A stretch of 64,000 bases of DNA from PALSA-1353 sp050012375 (GTDB lineage: Bacteria; Planctomycetota; Phycisphaerae; Tepidisphaerales; Tepidisphaeraceae): NCBI GenBank assembly GCA_050012375.1, contig JBEKHH010000008.1:1-64000 (forward strand), given 5' to 3'. The notes beneath the pieces are model-generated. The model ran no database searches. It saw only the letters and a list, made by a program, of their open reading frames with translations, and was not told where the DNA came from. Position 1 is the stretch's first letter; every line of letters starts with the position of its first letter. A program made the position numbers and the translations under genes. Of the stretch, positions 7,709 through 14,992 are shown piece by piece.

Positions 7709-8923
7709 ATGGCCACTTTCGCATATTCCGCCCGAGATCAAACCGGCGTGGCCGTCAACGGCACGCTCGCGGCTGAATCCATCGAAAGGGCCGGACAAAT
7801 GATCCGTGCCGAGGGGAAGTATCCGACGACCATCAGGCCCACAGGCCCTTCCGCCGAAGTCGGTTCGTTGCGCCCGCGCGGATCGCGGCTGTCGCGCAAA
7901 GACCTTATCCACATCGCCACGCAATTGGCGATCATGATCGACACCGGCGTCACCCTCAGCGACGCCCTCGATTGCATTGCCGGGCAGGCGGATAAGCCCA
8001 ACGTCAAGAGAATCGTCCGGGACATCTGCCAGGAAGTGAAGGCCGGCGTTGATTTCAGCACGGCGCTGGAGCGTCATCCCCGCGCTTTCCCGAAATTGTT
8101 CGTATCCCTGATCTCCGCCAGCGAACAAAGCGGCATGATGGCCAAGCTGCTCCAGCGGGCCACCAATTATTTGCGCGACGAGCACGACACCATTCGCCGC
8201 GTCCGTGGCGCGCTGACCTATCCGGCGATCATGCTTGGATTCGCCATCAGCACCACCACGTTCCTGCTGGCTTTTGTGCTGCCCCGGTTCACCGCCATCT
8301 ACGCATCCAAAAAAGCCGCTCTCCCCGTGCCCACGAAGATTCTGATGGCCGTCAGCAACTTCATCTGCACGCAATGGCCGCTGATTCTCGCGGCCGTCGG
8401 CACCGCGGTTTTCGGCGTCGTCATGATCCTCCGCACCCGGAGCGGCAAGCGCCTGTTCCATTACCTGCAACTCAACGTTCCTCTCCTGGGACCGCTGTTC
8501 CGCAAGCTGTATCTCTCTCGCGGATTGAGAATGATCGGCACGATGGCCGGCGCGGGCGTCAGCCTCGTCGATTGCGTCAAAACCGCCGGGGAACTGTGCG
8601 ACAATTCCTATTTCAAGGATCTCTGGAGCGAAGTCTCGCAACAGATTCAGGCCGGAAAGCAGTTCTCCGACCCTTTGTTCCGCAACTGGCTCGTGCCGCG
8701 CTCGGTCTCTCAGATGCTCTACAGCGCCGAGCGCAGCGGCAAGCTGGCGCAGGTCATGGAGCAGGTATCCGGCTTCGCCGAAGAGGAGTTGAAGCAAACC
8801 ATCTTGGATATGACCCGCTACATCGAGCCGATCATGATCCTGATCATGGGCGCGATCATCGGCTCGGTGGTTCTGGCGCTGATGCTCCCGATCTTCACGA
8901 TCAGCAAAGTCATCGTGCGGTAG
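7709..8923 (+). CDS. Inner-membrane platform protein (PilC/GspF family)
   Basis: Polytopic membrane protein of 404 residues, the usual length of PilC/GspF. It contains two T2SSF domains: the first around SRKDLIHIATQLAIMIDTGV and the second around RGLRMIGTMAGAGVSLVDCV. Membrane segments lie near residues 170-195, 215-240 and 370-395, the last followed by LMLPIFTISKVI, typical of the family. It forms the base on which the assembly ATPase acts. No ribosome-binding site is visible because the preceding inverted repeat ends five bases before the ATG, so expression may depend on coupling or an unusual initiation. It is the last gene of the + strand block; convergent genes follow. Confidence 0.93.
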   Translation: MATFAYSARDQTGVAVNGTLAAESIERAGQMIRAEGKYPTTIRPTGPSAEVGSLRPRGSRLSRKDLIHIATQLAIMIDTGVTLSDALDCIAGQADKPNVKRIVRDICQEVKAGVDFSTALERHPRAFPKLFVSLISASEQSGMMAKLLQRATNYLRDEHDTIRRVRGALTYPAIMLGFAISTTTFLLAFVLPRFTAIYASKKAALPVPTKILMAVSNFICTQWPLILAAVGTAVFGVVMILRTRSGKRLFHYLQLNVPLLGPLFRKLYLSRGLRMIGTMAGAGVSLVDCVKTAGELCDNSYFKDLWSEVSQQIQAGKQFSDPLFRNWLVPRSVSQMLYSAERSGKLAQVMEQVSGFAEEELKQTILDMTRYIEPIMILIMGAIIGSVVLALMLPIFTISKVIVR

Positions 8924-8969
8924 CCTTGTAGCAGGGGCACCTTGTTCATGATGCGTTTACCCACGCACA

Positions 8970-8989
8970 ATCGGCCGTATTCGGCCGAT
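8970..8989. terminator. Short perfect hairpin between convergent genes
   Basis: ATCGGCCG and CGGCCGAT form a perfect 8-bp stem with a 4-base loop between the convergent platform-protein and hicB genes. There is no following T-run on either strand, so termination activity is uncertain. Confidence 0.4.
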
Positions 8990-9022
8990 ATCATTCAGCC
9001 GCACCCGCGGCTTGGTTTCAAT

Positions 9023-9247
9023 TCACTCGGCCTGTATTTGATAGATAGCCGGACGATACCGCGGCGGAGGAATCGGCTTCCCGTCGGCGCGGGCGGCCTC
9101 AAGCCAGGCGGCTTGAGCCAACTGCGCCTCGGACAGTGCTTCGACCGCTGTCTTGCCGAACGCCGAACACGCCTCAAGGTCCGGGATATCGGCAATATAT
9201 CCTTTGTCTTCCTCGCCATAGAAAATGTTGATGTGATAGTCGCGCAT
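9023..9247 (-). CDS. HicB-family antitoxin-like protein, orphan
   Basis: HicB-like protein of 74 residues starting MRDYHINIFYGEEDKGYIAD, with the family segments IPDLEACSAFGKT and PPPRYRPAIYQ. HicB antitoxins have a degraded RNase H-like fold and neutralise the HicA mRNA interferase. No intact hicA lies upstream. The frame stays open upstream of the chosen start, and that stretch (TVVLAGDAGIIRGHGNMSGQ) loosely resembles the C-terminal strand and helix of HicA, so it may be a fused remnant. The start at 9247 is chosen by family length; a longer form from 9319 is possible. There is no C-terminal DNA-binding domain. It lies 79 bases downstream of rnfD on the same strand. Confidence 0.8.
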   Translation of the reverse strand: MRDYHINIFYGEEDKGYIADIPDLEACSAFGKTAVEALSEAQLAQAAWLEAARADGKPIPPPRYRPAIYQIQAE

Positions 9248-9326
9248 CAGTTGTCCGGACATGTTCCCATGGCCCCGAATTATCCCGGCGTCACCGGCCA
9301 ACACAACCGTAGGATGCAACGCAACC

Positions 9327-10511
9327 TCACACCAACGGCCGCGGGCGGATCAGCCGATCCAGCGTCGGCGTCAGCAGCACAATCACCAGCAGGGCGATGT
9401 ACGGTCCCATCGACACCGACGCGTAAAGCTGCAACACCGCCGACAGCAATCCCAACCCAATCGCGAAAATCGCCCGGCCACGCCGCGTGATGGGGCGCAA
9501 TCCGGGCGCCGTCGCCAGATAGAACAACGTCAGCAGCAGCGGCGAAGCGAATATCTCGTAATTCACGAACGTCAGCGCCGTTGGCCAGCCCAGATAATGG
9601 CTGCGGAATGCCAGCCAATGCCATTGTGCCCCCAGGTCCGTGATATAAACCGGGACCGGCAGGACCAGCAGCCCGGCCATTGCCGCCAGCGTCCCCAGCA
9701 GCGGAATCCGAAAATCGATCAATCCCTGATAAAGCAAAAATAATCCTCCCGCGATAACGGCGAGGGCGCTGCCGTTGCCGATCGCGCCGCTGTGGCCGGC
9801 GATGATCAGATTCTCCAGCGGCGGCATCTGGTCCCGGATCAGCATCTGCATGGTCAGCGACGCCCGCTCCGGCCGTTGCTGCGCCGACGTGTATGCCAGC
9901 AGCACGTCTCCCACCGGCTCGACGCGCAGCGAATCAAATCCCGACGCCGCCCTGCGATTGATCCACGGACCTTGCTCTGAAGTCCCCAGTTCAGTGGGTT
10001 CGGCATCCAGCAAATCGCCCGTAAACATTCGGTCCAGACGCAGCACGTACTGCGGTATCAACAGTTCGTGAAACAGGACAAACATCAGGAGGATCGTCAC
10101 GACCGGCGGAGGAACGCGCTGCGACCCCAATCCCCCCAGCAGCCAGCTCAATAATGCCGCCGTCACCCCAGCCGCGGGCAGGATCGGCCAGACCGCCTGC
10201 CCGTTCATCGGCGCGGTCGTGAAAAGATGCGCCGGCAACATCAGCGACACGATGATCGCCAGCCACAGACAGTGCCACATCCGCACCTGCCGTCCGTGCC
10301 AGCCCACCCGCCGAAGAATCGCCATCGTCGCCAGCGCGCTGGCGACCACGACCGCGGTCGTTCCCGCCGTTCGCCAGCCAAACACCAGCAATCCCGCCGT
10401 AAACGGAAACAGCGTCGAAAGGATTTGCAGCGTCAGGAAGGTCCCCACCCCGATTCCGCTGTGCAGCGGCGACGGCCGGGGCCTCACGAGAGTCGGCGCG
10501 AACTCAGACAT
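9327..10511 (-). CDS. RnfD/NqrB-like membrane subunit of an ion-translocating oxidoreductase
   Basis: Integral membrane protein of 394 residues with about ten hydrophobic segments, matching the NQR2/RnfD/RnfE family. The start is ATG 10511 (MSEFAPTLVRPRPSP); the family typically opens with a short cytoplasmic segment before the first helix. The cofactor-loop region reads GHSGAIGNGSALAVIAGG. In RnfD and NqrB a Thr here is covalently linked to FMN; in this protein Ser/Asn occupy the equivalent stretch, so covalent flavinylation is doubtful. It is preceded by an RnfC-like gene on the same strand. RnfA, B, E and G are not present in the window. A long extramembrane loop around residues 200-245 is unusual. 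Confidence 0.75.
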   Translation of the reverse strand: MSEFAPTLVRPRPSPLHSGIGVGTFLTLQILSTLFPFTAGLLVFGWRTAGTTAVVVASALATMAILRRVGWHGRQVRMWHCLWLAIIVSLMLPAHLFTTAPMNGQAVWPILPAAGVTAALLSWLLGGLGSQRVPPPVVTILLMFVLFHELLIPQYVLRLDRMFTGDLLDAEPTELGTSEQGPWINRRAASGFDSLRVEPVGDVLLAYTSAQQRPERASLTMQMLIRDQMPPLENLIIAGHSGAIGNGSALAVIAGGLFLLYQGLIDFRIPLLGTLAAMAGLLVLPVPVYITDLGAQWHWLAFRSHYLGWPTALTFVNYEIFASPLLLTLFYLATAPGLRPITRRGRAIFAIGLGLLSAVLQLYASVSMGPYIALLVIVLLTPTLDRLIRPRPLV

Positions 10512-10534
10512 GGCATCAGCGTAACTCAGAAAAT

Positions 10535-10630
10535 CTGAAATCTGAAATTTGAAATCGGATTTCAGTCGCTCGATTTTGATTTCATTGGGATTTCCCTTCG
10601 ACTCGCTCAGGGCGTGAACTTGTCGAACGC
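10535..10630. repeat. Repeat cluster between rnfC and rnfD
   Basis: Two repeat phrases are adjacent. At 10535-10555 is a CTGAAATCTGAAATTTGAAAT-type run, related to 22877-22892 and 30772-30785. At 10594-10630 is a CTTCGACTCGCTCAGGGC-type phrase that is translated as the RPERVEG tail of the RnfC-like protein. Confidence 0.6.
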
Positions 10631-11913
10631 TGGTTTCTGATTTCCCTGATCGCGTCCAAAATCGGCAATCGCGACGGGCACACATGCGCGCAGACCCCGC
10701 ATTCGATGCACGCTCCGAGTCCCGCTCGCTCCGCCAGGCTCACATCCCGGCGCTGCGCCCCCTCCAGGACAGAGGCCGGATGCACCAGCGTCGGACACGC
10801 GTCCATGCACCAGGCGCAGCGGATGCACGGCTCGGGGATCACAGCCAGTTCCGGGCCGGTCAGGTGGATCGTCAATTCCCCGCCGCCGATGACCGCATCA
10901 ATTCTCAGCCGCAGATCGCGCAGCAAATCGCCGCCGCGAACCACAAAGCCCTCCTCCCAGCTCGAAATCTTTTCCAGCACATATTGCAAGGGAGTTCCGA
11001 CAGCCACGTCGAGGTAATGCGATCGCCCTCGCAGATGGTCGTGGACCGCCAGGGGGTTGCTCAGCATTGCCAAACCCCGCGCCGCCTGCCCGATCGCCCA
11101 TGCCGTCGCCGCATCCACCATCAGCACGCCCTGAGTCGTCGGGAGATTTCCGGGCCTCAGCCGCCGCTTCGTCAGGCTATAAACCATCAGCGTCGGATCC
11201 GCTTGCGGATAGTCATTGGCCAGTTCGACAACCTCCAGCTTCGCCAGGCGCGCCGCTTCCCAGCAAGGCGCCGCCCAAGCCGGATGAGCGTCCGCCTCCA
11301 CCGCCAGAATGGAACGGCTCGCGCCCGTGATCCTGCCCAGCAGGGCCGTTCCCTCCGCCACACAATCCCCGAATCGCGCCACGAGGGTCCCATTGAGCCG
11401 CATGCTCGCGTCGGAATCGAGCACCGTACATACGACCGTGTCGATCGGCCTTGAAAGGGCCTGGTTCAATTGCCCGATCAGATCGGGACTGGCATGGCGG
11501 TCCGCCCAGATGCCGGCGCGGCGAATGCGCTCGATCCACGTCACCAGCGCCGAGGGATCCGCTTCGCGCAAATCTTCCGCCTCATCGTGGAAACTCTCCC
11601 CCGCGCCGGCGTGATCGACGACCATCTCAACGGCCAGGGTCGGGCGACCGTTGCTCAGCCTGATCGGCCTGACATTTTCCAGCACCCCATCCGCCGGCGC
11701 CAAAGTCACGTGCGACGATTCGGCCGCGCGTACCGCCAAAACTTGTCCCCTTCGCACAGCGGTGCCCGCCGGCAGGACTTTCGCTTCCCCGCCGATTCGG
11801 GCGCTCACCGGCACCAGCAGCCGATCCGGCAACGGGAGCTTGGAAAACTCCGGCGGCTGCTCGGGCCAGAGCGCCATCTCCTTGTTCGGTCTCGGTTCAC
11901 ATTTGCCCGGCAT
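10582..11913 (-). CDS. RnfC-like electron-transfer subunit with two [4Fe-4S] motifs
   Basis: Protein of up to 443 residues in the RnfC/NqrF-Complex I 51-kDa-like family. The N-terminus has the RnfC barrel-sandwich segment (PLPDRLLVPVSARIGGEAKV). The middle matches the SLBB/Rossmann core. The C-terminal ferredoxin part has two cluster motifs, CIRCAWCMDACP and CIECGVCAHVCP. RnfC is the peripheral NADH/ferredoxin-docking subunit of the Rnf complex. The start is uncertain: ATG 11913 or ATG 11877. The last 13 residues (TSSRPERVEGKSQ) are encoded by an intergenic-type repeat and are probably an acquired tail. Only an RnfD-like partner follows, so this is either a reduced two-subunit module or part of a complex encoded elsewhere. 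Confidence 0.8.
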   Translation of the reverse strand: MPGKCEPRPNKEMALWPEQPPEFSKLPLPDRLLVPVSARIGGEAKVLPAGTAVRRGQVLAVRAAESSHVTLAPADGVLENVRPIRLSNGRPTLAVEMVVDHAGAGESFHDEAEDLREADPSALVTWIERIRRAGIWADRHASPDLIGQLNQALSRPIDTVVCTVLDSDASMRLNGTLVARFGDCVAEGTALLGRITGASRSILAVEADAHPAWAAPCWEAARLAKLEVVELANDYPQADPTLMVYSLTKRRLRPGNLPTTQGVLMVDAATAWAIGQAARGLAMLSNPLAVHDHLRGRSHYLDVAVGTPLQYVLEKISSWEEGFVVRGGDLLRDLRLRIDAVIGGGELTIHLTGPELAVIPEPCIRCAWCMDACPTLVHPASVLEGAQRRDVSLAERAGLGACIECGVCAHVCPSRLPILDAIREIRNQRSTSSRPERVEGKSQ

Positions 11914-11946
11914 GGCGAGGGCCGATCCTCAGCGTTGAGATAGTCT

Positions 11947-12777
11947 CTAAATCCCCGCCAGTTGAATCCCATTTTTCCGGCACATCGCCTTCAGCGCGTC
12001 CACCGCCATCTTGAATAGCGCCGGACCGCTGAATCCGCTGAATTGCCCCGCGGCCTTCAGATGCGGCTCCAGGCTCAAAAATCCGCTGTAGCCGCTCTTG
12101 TTCAAATCCACCAGAATCGGCTCCAGATGTCCATCCCCGCTGCCCGCGAGCACCGCCCGGTCTCCCTTGGCCTTCACATCCTTGATGTGAATATGAATGG
12201 TATACTCCTTGAGCGACGGCCAAGCCTCCAGCGGATTCTGTTTCACCTGCACGAAGTTCCCAAAATCAAACGCAGCCCTGAATTTGGGGGAATCAACCGC
12301 CTTCAAAAGATCCAGGCAATTCTTGCCGCTGGCCCCGTAAGTCTCCTTTTCGTTTTCGTGCACCAGCGTCACGTTGCGGCTTTTGACATATTCAACCTTC
12401 GCCCGCATCCGGCGAATGACTTCATCGCGATGCTTGCCGATGTCCCCGCCCTCCTCGGCAGGGTAATAGCTGAAGATCCGGATCATCGGCGCCTCGAAAA
12501 ACTCGGCCGACTCCACCGCGATCTTGAACCTCTCGAAGTGCTTTTCCCAGGGCTGGTTGATCTTCACTTTCCCAATCGGCGAACCGATGCAGGCCACGCC
12601 CATTCCGTTGGCCTTCAGCTTCGACTTGACCTCGATTCTGACGGATTTATCGAAGTCGAGGACATTTTTCCCATACACGCCGCGTAGCTCAAAATGGGTG
12701 ACTCCATTTTCCTTGCAGCATTTGATCTGCTCATCCAATTCCGGGGCGATTTCGTCCGCAAATCCACACAACTTCAT
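11947..12777 (-). CDS. Sugar phosphate isomerase/epimerase-like TIM barrel (AP endonuclease 2 family)
   Basis: Protein of 276 residues of the xylose isomerase-like TIM-barrel superfamily (AP_endonuc_2). The start is ATG 12777, with AAAGGAG 11 bases upstream. Characteristic metal-ligand segments are present: FELRGVYG near the N-terminus, IRIFSYYP, LVHENEKETYG (Glu ligand), AAFDFGNFVQ (Asp ligand), HIHIKDVKA (His/Asp pair) and the final GFLSLEPHL (Glu ligand). Such enzymes interconvert ketoses or process inositol and hydroxypyruvate derivatives. The exact substrate cannot be read from sequence. It sits 34 bases upstream of the rnfC-like gene but shares no obvious pathway with it. Confidence 0.82.
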   Translation of the reverse strand: MKLCGFADEIAPELDEQIKCCKENGVTHFELRGVYGKNVLDFDKSVRIEVKSKLKANGMGVACIGSPIGKVKINQPWEKHFERFKIAVESAEFFEAPMIRIFSYYPAEEGGDIGKHRDEVIRRMRAKVEYVKSRNVTLVHENEKETYGASGKNCLDLLKAVDSPKFRAAFDFGNFVQVKQNPLEAWPSLKEYTIHIHIKDVKAKGDRAVLAGSGDGHLEPILVDLNKSGYSGFLSLEPHLKAAGQFSGFSGPALFKMAVDALKAMCRKNGIQLAGI

Positions 12778-12911
12778 CACGATGGATACTCCTTTAAGAT
12801 TCCGGACCAATCGTCGGCGGGGAAAGAAAGAGAGTCAAGCGAGCGGATGACACGATATTCGGAAAGAAGTAGAATAGTCGCGCCGCGTGGTCGTCGAATA
12901 GGAGAAATGTC

Positions 12912-13232
12912 ATGGTGGACGAAAAGCTCATCGAGCGCGCCGGTCAACTGCTTTTGAAAGCCGCGCCGCCGGGATCGGGAGTTTACCTATTTGGTTCACA
13001 GTCGCGTAGGAATGCCCGTCCGGATAGTGACCTGGACTTCTTGGTCGTGGAGCCTGAACTGACGGATCAGCATGCCGAAATGGTTCGGTTGCGGGATGTG
13101 CTTCGGCCGCTGCGGGTAGCCGCAGACGTGGTGGTGACAGACCAGCGAGTGTTCGACGAATGGCGCAATACCCCGAACAACATCCTCTACGAAGCTGCTC
13201 GTCAGGGGAGGGCGTTGCATGAAGTGGAATGA
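12912..13232 (+). CDS. MNT-type minimal nucleotidyltransferase (antitoxin-like)
   Basis: Protein of 106 residues with the nucleotidyltransferase signature VYLFGSQSRRNARPDSDLDF, which carries GS and the DxD metal pair, plus a third acidic residue in AADVVVTD. GGAG lies seven bases before the ATG. MNT proteins pair with HEPN toxins and AMPylate them, or act as nucleotidyl donors in defence and toxin-antitoxin modules. The HEPN gene starts 14 bases before this gene's stop, the standard overlapping arrangement. Together with the following nuclease-like gene it forms an island between metabolic genes. Confidence 0.88.
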   Translation: MVDEKLIERAGQLLLKAAPPGSGVYLFGSQSRRNARPDSDLDFLVVEPELTDQHAEMVRLRDVLRPLRVAADVVVTDQRVFDEWRNTPNNILYEAARQGRALHEVE

Positions 13233-13626
13233 ACAGAGGGATCTGCTATTGAGCAAGGCGGCGGAGGATGATAGTGCGATGGCTATCCTGGCCAGGACCG
13301 GAGGCACATCTGACGCAATCATTGGATTTCATGCTCAGCAGGCGGTGGAGAAGTACCTAAAAGCGCTCCTGTGCCACTTACAGGTGAGCTATGACAGAAC
13401 ACATGATCTGGTCGTGTTGTTAGACGCGCTGACTGACGCGGGGTGCGCGGTGCCGACCGAAGTGGACAACTGCAAATATCTCCAGCCCTACGCGGTTCAG
13501 TTTCGGTATGACGACATACCGGCCGGCGCCCGGAATTCCCTGGACCGTGTCCGGGCGCAGCAGGATGTGGAGGCGGCAAAACGGTGGGTTACTAGGCTGA
13601 TAGCGCGAGGTGTTCACAATCCGTGA
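13219..13626 (+). CDS. HEPN-domain protein (toxin partner of MNT)
   Basis: All-helical HEPN protein of 135 residues. Family landmarks are GFHAQQAVEKYLKALL and YDRTHDLVVLLDAL; the latter carries the conserved Arg/His (RTHDL) near the HEPN active site. The canonical Rx4-6H RNase motif is not clearly formed, as the Arg-His pair is separated by one residue, which is common in this subfamily (PF05168). It overlaps the MNT gene by 14 bases and has AGGGGAGGG upstream of its ATG within that gene. HEPN/MNT pairs act as type VII toxin-antitoxin systems in several bacteria. A role in phage defence here is inference from the neighbouring nuclease-like gene. Confidence 0.85.
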   Translation: MKWNEQRDLLLSKAAEDDSAMAILARTGGTSDAIIGFHAQQAVEKYLKALLCHLQVSYDRTHDLVVLLDALTDAGCAVPTEVDNCKYLQPYAVQFRYDDIPAGARNSLDRVRAQQDVEAAKRWVTRLIARGVHNP

Positions 13627-13738
13627 GCATCATAGAGTTTTCGGGCCGGTCGTGGAAACGCGAATTTCTCTTTCTTTTGCGCCAGCATGTTGGCGCTTTG
13701 ACCATGTTGAAGCTTGGACGCGGGCAAAGGGAAAAGCC

Positions 13739-14755
13739 ATGTCAAAACCCAACGTAGTAGTTTTTTGCACAGACTCGAAACGTCGCCCTTGGGTGTGGAA
13801 ACAATTCCAAGCAGGTCAACTACGCCAGGGCTGGGCGCCGCCAGGCTCGTCACTGATGAATGGCGATTCCGTTGTACCCTTATTGACGTGGGAACGTCGA
13901 TATGCTGATGGGGCGCGAAAACATTGGAAGGATCGCGAGGACTTGCTGCCAGCAAGCAAAACCCAAACGAGATATCGAATTCTTCGTTTGATGACCGGGC
14001 TTACACGCGGCGATTTGGTCCTTGTTCCAAAGATGCCTTCAGATAGAGAGTTCACCATCGCCGAAATGTCGCGAGGATATGAGTTCGATGACAGTCATTA
14101 TGACACGCCCAGCGGTCCCGGGAAGGATTTGGGCCATGTGTTGCCTGTCAACCCGAAGAGCCTGATTACATTCCGCTATGATTCCAGTTCCGACGCAAAA
14201 ATTATCGCAGGAAAATTCAGGAACTACCGCTCCGCCGTTACGCCCGTTCGAAAGCAAGTCTATTCAGACGCCATAACTCGTCTATACGCAAATCGAGCCG
14301 TAGAGGGCAACGCCACCCAATCGAAGTTCATCGAAGCGATCCATGTAATCCTTTCCAAAGCCAGGGGCCAAGGATTTAGGGTCTCTCCGGCTGTGCGACG
14401 CGCCGTCGAAAAACGCGCGATGACGTTGGCGACGAAGCACTTTGAGAATCAGGGCTACCAAGTCGAGGATGTTCACACCCGCGAGTCTTACGATCTATCC
14501 TGCACGAAGGGCGCGGAAAATCTATTGGTCGAAGTGAAGGGAAGTCAGACCGATGGGGCCGAAATCTTACTGACGCCCAATGAGGTCGCCGTCGCACGAA
14601 AAAATGCTCCAAAAACGGCGTTGATAGTGTTCCATTCGATAGAGGTAAGCACAGCCGGAATCGCAAGTGGCGGCGTTAAAGTTTTGATCCATCCTTGGAA
14701 GCCGAGGGACGAGCAGTTAACGGCATTAGTCTATTCGTGTCGAATTACCACTTGA
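13739..14755 (+). CDS. Putative EVE-like reader fused to DUF3883 PD-(D/E)XK nuclease-like domain
   Basis: Protein of 338 residues. ATG 13739 (MSKPNVVVF) is preferred, with AAAGGGA just upstream; the frame is open back to 13610 but that part overlaps the HEPN gene. The N-terminal half reads like an EVE/PUA-like domain: GQLRQGWAPPG at the start, then LTRGDLVLVPKMP, AEMSRGYEFD and GKDLGHVLPV. Such domains recognise modified bases. The C-terminal 110 residues match DUF3883 (NO VEIN C-terminal), a restriction-endonuclease-like fold: GYQVEDVHTRESYDLSC with Asp252, then LLVEVKGS with Glu265 and Lys267, i.e. D-x(n)-ExK. Codon use looks less GC-rich than in flanking genes. Modification-dependent cleavage is a hypothesis from domain order. 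Confidence 0.65.
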   Translation: MSKPNVVVFCTDSKRRPWVWKQFQAGQLRQGWAPPGSSLMNGDSVVPLLTWERRYADGARKHWKDREDLLPASKTQTRYRILRLMTGLTRGDLVLVPKMPSDREFTIAEMSRGYEFDDSHYDTPSGPGKDLGHVLPVNPKSLITFRYDSSSDAKIIAGKFRNYRSAVTPVRKQVYSDAITRLYANRAVEGNATQSKFIEAIHVILSKARGQGFRVSPAVRRAVEKRAMTLATKHFENQGYQVEDVHTRESYDLSCTKGAENLLVEVKGSQTDGAEILLTPNEVAVARKNAPKTALIVFHSIEVSTAGIASGGVKVLIHPWKPRDEQLTALVYSCRITT

Positions 14756-14992
14756 AAGACGAGGATCGGCGGCGTTTTTTGGGGGCAGCTTGGGGGGGAG
14801 GGATTGGCGCGCGACGACCGCAAGATGGCAATCCTCCGGTTCTGTTGGAGGATTTGAGAATGCTAGAGCGGAGGCGAAAATAATCCGGGACCAGCGATCG
14901 GCCCTCGGCAGCGAGGTTATCGCGTGTGACGCATCGCGGGCTTGCGCGCCAGTTTCATTTTCCTATCTCATCCGTAAGATCAAGCCCTCACA
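14756..14992. other. Intergenic, no feature recognised
   Basis: About 240 bases between the nuclease-like gene and lysS. I see no convincing ORF, RNA gene or long inverted repeat, only G-rich runs near 14780-14800. Confidence 0.5.

Noticed and set aside
13610..13738. An N-terminal extension of the DUF3883 protein from GTG 13610
   Set aside because: It overlaps the HEPN gene end, and ATG 13739 has a better ribosome-binding site and begins the recognisable domain.
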